From an uncultured Mollicutes bacterium (GTDB lineage Bacteria; Bacillota_I; Bacilli_A; UBA3375), in NCBI GenBank assembly GCA_947313935.1, contig CAMZNW010000204.1, forward strand, positions 1-9,614: a DNA stretch of 9,614 nucleotides. Reading direction: 5' to 3'. Shown one piece after another: positions 5,767 to 9,614 of the stretch. Position 1 is the first letter of the stretch, and each line of letters opens with the position of its first letter. A program made the translations under genes and the position numbers. Under the pieces are notes generated by a model. The model saw only the letters and a list, made by a program, of their open reading frames with translations, made no database searches and had not been told where the DNA came from.

Positions 5767-7293
5767 ATGAAAAAAATATTTAGTTCTTCTGTAATAATTA
5801 TGATTGGCGATGTATTAGCAAGATTAATGTCGATATTGTATTTAATTCCGTTAGCGAGAATAAATCCTGATATAGCAACTTTAATATCTTATTTAATTAT
5901 TCCATTTGCATTTTTTATTGTAGTTTCTAATATGGGGATTAATATGATAACTTCAGTTCAAATAATAAAATATTATAATATAGATCGTAATAAAGTTAAA
6001 AGTGCTAGTATTGTAGGAACTATTACTTTAATGATAACAGGTTTTTTATCAACGTTATTTATGTATTTTGGTGCAGGAATGATAGTTCAAAATTATTTAG
6101 TTAATGGGGTAAATAATCCAATTTATTATGATATGGTTAATGCAACGAAGATAATGTCAATTGGAATTATAATATATAGTATTTTATCAATTACACGAAC
6201 AATTTTAATGTCAATGGGAGAGTATAAAATAATTTCGTTTGGTTTTTTCTTTGAACAAGTAGTAAAAGTATTTTTTGTAGTATTTTTTGCTTATTATTTT
6301 TTAGTTAAATTAGATTTTTCATATGAAAATATTGTTTATATTGTAGCAATAGGTACAATTATATCGATGTTAAGTATTTTAGCAATCAATATAATTAAAA
6401 TTATTAGAAAAAAATATTATGATATTTATTTAAAAGGAGAAGTAACTATTACTTTTGTTGCATTTAAATCATTACTTGTAGCAAGTTTAATTTATATTGC
6501 AAGCTCATTTTATGTTTCTGCATTTGATATGATTGATATGATGGAAATGTCTAATATTTTAGTACATACTGGTGCAAGTTATGATTATATTCAAAATGTT
6601 TCGCGTGAATATTTTGGGTATTCAATAAAAATAATTATGATTCCAATTCAATTAACAGGTAATTTTACAATGGTGATGATAAGAGAATTAAATTCATCTG
6701 TCAATAAAAAGCATCAGTTTAATCAAATAATAAATATTATTGTGATTCTGTCGTGTATATCAATTGGTGGTATATTAGTAGTTGGTCCTGATTTATTTTA
6801 TATTTTATCTGGGACTAATACAATTGGTTTAATGAAATTACAAGCATTTATAATAGTTTTTTATACAAGTAAAAATATTTTAAGCGCATATATTATTACA
6901 TTTGAAAATTATGCTAAAATATTAGTAGTATCTACAGTTGTAATAATAAGTTCAAAAATATTATTTTTAATGATATTACAAGAACAATTAGGTGCATATG
7001 TATTTTCAACGTCTTCTATTTTGGCATTAATATTAGGTTTAATTAGTATGGTATATTTATCACGCGAGAAATTAGAATTTGATATGAAGATATTAGTTAA
7101 AAATATAAAAGATATTATTAAAATAATTGTTGTAACAGTGTTTTTTTATGAATTGGTACAACTTAATTATGTTGCAAATTTGAATGTATTTATACGTCTT
7201 ATAATGATAGGTATATTAATGATAATGACTTATATTATAGTATTAGTTGATATAAAAGATATTAAAAAATTAGTAAAAAAAGTCAAATTTTAG
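5767..7293 (+). CDS. SpoVB/YtgP/MurJ-like polysaccharide or lipid II flippase (MOP superfamily)
   Basis: This is a polytopic membrane protein of 508 residues with roughly 12-14 hydrophobic segments, no signal peptide other than the first helix, and no tryptophan. The N-terminus (SSSVIIMIGDVLARLMSIL, then LARI) and the internal MGEYKIISFGFFFEQVVKVF around 155-175 resemble the SpoVB/YtgP branch of the MOP flippase superfamily, which moves undecaprenyl-linked sugars or lipid II across the membrane. The two FemABX-type enzymes that follow modify the lipid II peptide, so lipid II or a wall polysaccharide precursor is the likely cargo. Wzx-type O-antigen or teichoic-chain flippase is the main alternative. 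Its TAG stop is merged with the ribosome site of the next gene (TAGGAGAG), 7 bp before that ATG, so they form one operon. Start at ATG 5767 is preferred over TTG 5764 by ribosome-site spacing. The fold class is fairly sure; the substrate is inferred. Confidence 0.8.
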   Translation: MKKIFSSSVIIMIGDVLARLMSILYLIPLARINPDIATLISYLIIPFAFFIVVSNMGINMITSVQIIKYYNIDRNKVKSASIVGTITLMITGFLSTLFMYFGAGMIVQNYLVNGVNNPIYYDMVNATKIMSIGIIIYSILSITRTILMSMGEYKIISFGFFFEQVVKVFFVVFFAYYFLVKLDFSYENIVYIVAIGTIISMLSILAINIIKIIRKKYYDIYLKGEVTITFVAFKSLLVASLIYIASSFYVSAFDMIDMMEMSNILVHTGASYDYIQNVSREYFGYSIKIIMIPIQLTGNFTMVMIRELNSSVNKKHQFNQIINIIVILSCISIGGILVVGPDLFYILSGTNTIGLMKLQAFIIVFYTSKNILSAYIITFENYAKILVVSTVVIISSKILFLMILQEQLGAYVFSTSSILALILGLISMVYLSREKLEFDMKILVKNIKDIIKIIVVTVFFYELVQLNYVANLNVFIRLIMIGILMIMTYIIVLVDIKDIKKLVKKVKF

Positions 7294-7300
7294 GAGAGTA

Positions 7301-8554
7301 ATGATAAAAGTTATTACAGAAGAAGAATATAATAATTTTGCAATTAAAATGGAACAAGATCATTTTTTACATAGTGTTGATTATGCCAAAGTTCGCGAAA
7401 AAATGGGCTGGGAATATTCAATTTTAGGTATTGATAATCTTGATAAAGATGATCCTAAATTATTAGCTACAATGATAATGTTACGTAAAAAGTTACCAAA
7501 AATAAATTATTATTTATATTATTGTCATGCTGGAATTATTGTTGATTATTCAAATCAAGAAACAATAAATTTAGTTTATAAAGAAGTTAAAAAATATGTA
7601 AAACTAAATCATGGGTTTAGTTTTAAAATGGATCCAGATATAAAACGTTGGGATTGTGATGTTAATATGGTGCCATTAACTAGTCAAACTGAAGTATATA
7701 ATAATTTGCTTAATGCAGGTTTTAAACATTGTGGTTTTGATGGTGTATTAGATGGGATGCGTTCACGTCATACGTTTAGAGTTGATTTAAATAATAAAAC
7801 AATGGATGAAATAAAAGGAAATTTTAGTCGTGGTACTAAATCAAAAGTAAATAAAGTATTAAAGTTACCCATTGAAATGAAAAAAGTAGATAAAAATGAG
7901 TTAGAGACTTTTTATGAAATGTTAGAATCTTCTGCACAACGAAGTAATTTTAAACAACGTTCAATTGATTATTTTAAAATTATATTTGATAATTATAATG
8001 AAAATAAATGTGAATTATATTTTGCATATTTAGATTGTCCAAAATATATTTTAATTTTAGATGAAGAAATTGCTAAGTTGAAATCAAATAATGTTGAAAG
8101 TAAAAAATTAAAAGAATTAGAAGGGATTAAAAAAGAATTAGTTGAGGAAATTTACCGAGGAAATGGACATTTAGCAATTGCTTCAGCTGTAATGGTTAAT
8201 GAACGTGATAAAGCATGGTATTGGTTTGGTGGAAGTGATTATCGTTTTAATAATATTAGTGCAATAAGTTTAATTCATTATAAATATATGGAACATTGTT
8301 TAAATAAAGGTTTTAAATATTATGATTTTTATGGAATAAGTAGTGTTATTGATAAAAATGATAAAGATTATGGTTTGTATCAATATAAAAAAGGATTTGG
8401 TGGAGAATTAATAGAATTTTTAGGTGAATTTGAAATAATAACAAATCCATTAATAAATTATATTTATATTAATACTAAAAAAATATTTCGTTCAAATTCT
8501 AATAATATAATAGTGAAAGTTATAAAAAAAAATATATATAAATATATTAGTTAA
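7301..8554 (+). CDS. FemABX-family peptidoglycan bridge aminoacyltransferase, first paralogue
   Basis: FemABX (FemA/FemB/FemX, MurM/MurN) enzymes use aminoacyl-tRNA to add amino acids to the side chain of lipid II at the cytoplasmic membrane face. This protein of 417 residues has the expected two-GNAT layout. The first domain holds AGIIVDY (77-83) and FKHCGFDG...RHTFRVDL (141-163). A basic FSRGTKSKVNK segment follows at 175-185. A predicted coiled-coil arm at about 250-285 (ILDEEIAKLKS...KKELVEEIYR) corresponds to the helical arm of FemA. The second domain has AIASAVMV (292-299), WYWFGGSDYRF (306-316), YYDFYGIS (340-347) and YQYKKGFGG (360-368). AGGAG at 7292-7296, overlapping the flippase stop, is 4 nt from the ATG. 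It is 8 bp from its paralogue downstream. Which amino acid it adds cannot be told from sequence. Confidence 0.9.
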   Translation: MIKVITEEEYNNFAIKMEQDHFLHSVDYAKVREKMGWEYSILGIDNLDKDDPKLLATMIMLRKKLPKINYYLYYCHAGIIVDYSNQETINLVYKEVKKYVKLNHGFSFKMDPDIKRWDCDVNMVPLTSQTEVYNNLLNAGFKHCGFDGVLDGMRSRHTFRVDLNNKTMDEIKGNFSRGTKSKVNKVLKLPIEMKKVDKNELETFYEMLESSAQRSNFKQRSIDYFKIIFDNYNENKCELYFAYLDCPKYILILDEEIAKLKSNNVESKKLKELEGIKKELVEEIYRGNGHLAIASAVMVNERDKAWYWFGGSDYRFNNISAISLIHYKYMEHCLNKGFKYYDFYGISSVIDKNDKDYGLYQYKKGFGGELIEFLGEFEIITNPLINYIYINTKKIFRSNSNNIIVKVIKKNIYKYIS

Positions 8555-8562
8555 GGAGATAA

Positions 8563-9614
8563 ATGTTAAAAGTTTCAAATGTATCAGAAAAAGAATATCA
8601 TGATTTAGCGATAAGTTTTGATCAAAATCATTTTATGAATTCTTTTAATTGGAATAGAGGGCGAGAAAGTTATGAGATGAAGTATGAATTTTTAGGATTT
8701 TATGAAAATAATATTTTATGTGCTGCTTGTAATTTACGTTATATATATAATATTGAACAAAATGGATATTATGGTTATATTCCACGTGGAATTATTATGG
8801 ATTATCATAATAAATTAGTAGTAGCAGATGTTGTATATGCATTAAAGGATTATGCAAGAAAAAAAAACTTTTTTTTAATTAATATGGATACAAATATTAT
8901 TAAGCAACAAATAAAATTTGAGAATTATCCATCAATTGATAAAAATATGGATGTATTAAGAAATTTAGAGTGTGCAGGCTTTAAGCATCAAGGATTTAAT
9001 CCAATTATGACGACACATTTACATCGTTTTACATTTAGAATAAATTTACACGATAGAAATTTAGAAGATATTAAGGCAGATTATGGAAAGAAAAATATTA
9101 AAACAATAAAGTCCCAAGTTCGTCGTGGAGTTGAAGTAGTTGATGGTACAATAAATGATATTGAAAATTTTGCAAAGTTAATTGAACATAATGCTAAATT
9201 AAAGGGTTTTAATTATGAAAGCAAAGAATTTTTTGAAGATTTGTATAAAAGTTTTGGTTCAGATGCATATTTAAAAATTGCACAAATTAATATTGAAAAA
9301 TATCGAAAAAACATATTAAAAGAAGAATTTATAATAGAAAAAAATTATCAAAAGGCATTTTTAAAAGCAAATGAAAATAATACCCCTAAAAATATTAAAA
9401 AGTTAAAAAATGCTGAATTATTAAAAATACAATATCAAAAAGATTACCAACAATTTTTAGATATAGCTAATGAACATCCAAATGGTGTAGTAGTAGCAAT
9501 GGTTTTATTTTTAGCAGACAATGATAAATTATGGGGTTATGCAGGAGCAAGAAGTTATGAGTATACAAATATGATTGGTTCAAATGTTATTGCAGATAAT
9601 GTTATAGAAGAGTT
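8563..9614 (+). CDS. FemABX-family aminoacyltransferase, second paralogue (partial, runs off right edge)
   Basis: The frame is open from ATG 8563 to the window end: 350 codons plus two bases. AAGGAG at 8553-8558 is 4 nt upstream and overlaps the previous stop. It is a diverged paralogue of the preceding gene. Both begin with M-x-K-V and an EEY/KEY helix, both have a CAGFKHQGF- or NAGFKHCGF-type segment (here 137-145) followed by a FTFR(I/V) strand (here 156-160), and both have a helical arm. The arm here spans about 245-302 and is longer and more Lys/Glu-rich than in the first paralogue. The second GNAT domain follows with VVVAMVLF (309-316) and WGYAGARSYEYTN (324-336), where GAR replaces the GGS of paralogue one. 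The end with the DFxGI-type motif lies outside the window. A tandem pair like FemA/FemB or MurM/MurN suggests stepwise addition of two bridge residues. Confidence 0.88.
   Translation, partial: MLKVSNVSEKEYHDLAISFDQNHFMNSFNWNRGRESYEMKYEFLGFYENNILCAACNLRYIYNIEQNGYYGYIPRGIIMDYHNKLVVADVVYALKDYARKKNFFLINMDTNIIKQQIKFENYPSIDKNMDVLRNLECAGFKHQGFNPIMTTHLHRFTFRINLHDRNLEDIKADYGKKNIKTIKSQVRRGVEVVDGTINDIENFAKLIEHNAKLKGFNYESKEFFEDLYKSFGSDAYLKIAQINIEKYRKNILKEEFIIEKNYQKAFLKANENNTPKNIKKLKNAELLKIQYQKDYQQFLDIANEHPNGVVVAMVLFLADNDKLWGYAGARSYEYTNMIGSNVIADNVIEE

Noticed and set aside
8859..8876. A9-C-T8 tract in the second FemABX gene as a hairpin or frameshift site
   Set aside because: The arms meet with a single central base, so no stable loop can form, and the reading frame continues with conserved sequence on both sides.

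Overview
The window is very AT-rich (GC roughly a fifth by eye) and every gene lies on the + strand. Tryptophan is encoded only by TGG, and TGA serves as a stop in an ATGA stop/start overlap, so the standard bacterial code (table 11) is in use, not the Mycoplasma code. Low GC, AGGAG-type ribosome sites, the TmcAL and PlsY families, and FemABX-type cell-wall enzymes together suggest a wall-bearing, very low-GC Bacillota relative of the Erysipelotrichia/'RF39'-like Bacilli. That placement is inference; there is no rRNA here to confirm it.

Layout. Positions 1-1637 hold the end of a putative ABC-exporter operon: the tail of a membrane protein, a compact 186-aa ATPase, and a 302-aa FtsX/MacB-like permease that stops after its second membrane helix. 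The three genes overlap by 14 and 8 bp. Positions 1755-3391 hold tmcAL (tRNA-Met cytidine acetate ligase) and plsY (acyl-phosphate:glycerol-3-phosphate acyltransferase), overlapping at ATGA. A 416-bp gap follows, with a terminator and a promoter region. Positions 3808-5634 hold typA/bipA, a ribosome-associated GTPase, closed by a GC-free terminator hairpin. From 5767 to the right edge is a likely cell-wall operon: a SpoVB/YtgP/MurJ-like flippase followed by two tandem FemABX-type aminoacyl transferases. The second transferase runs off the window.

How the genes fit together. The flippase and the two FemABX proteins fit lipid II export plus building of a peptide cross-bridge. PlsY starts phospholipid synthesis, while TmcAL and TypA act in translation. 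The ABC genes look like a small-peptide or bacteriocin-type exporter or immunity system, but the substrate cannot be read from sequence.

Most interesting signal. The regions upstream of tmcAL and typA share a bipartite element: a 25-bp box with 23 identities, then an identical 12-bp box. The second box lies exactly 39 bp upstream of an identical extended -10 (TGCTATAAT) in both cases. At tmcAL this -10 is only 6 bp from the homology-supported ATG and there is no Shine-Dalgarno sequence, so tmcAL is probably translated from a leaderless mRNA.
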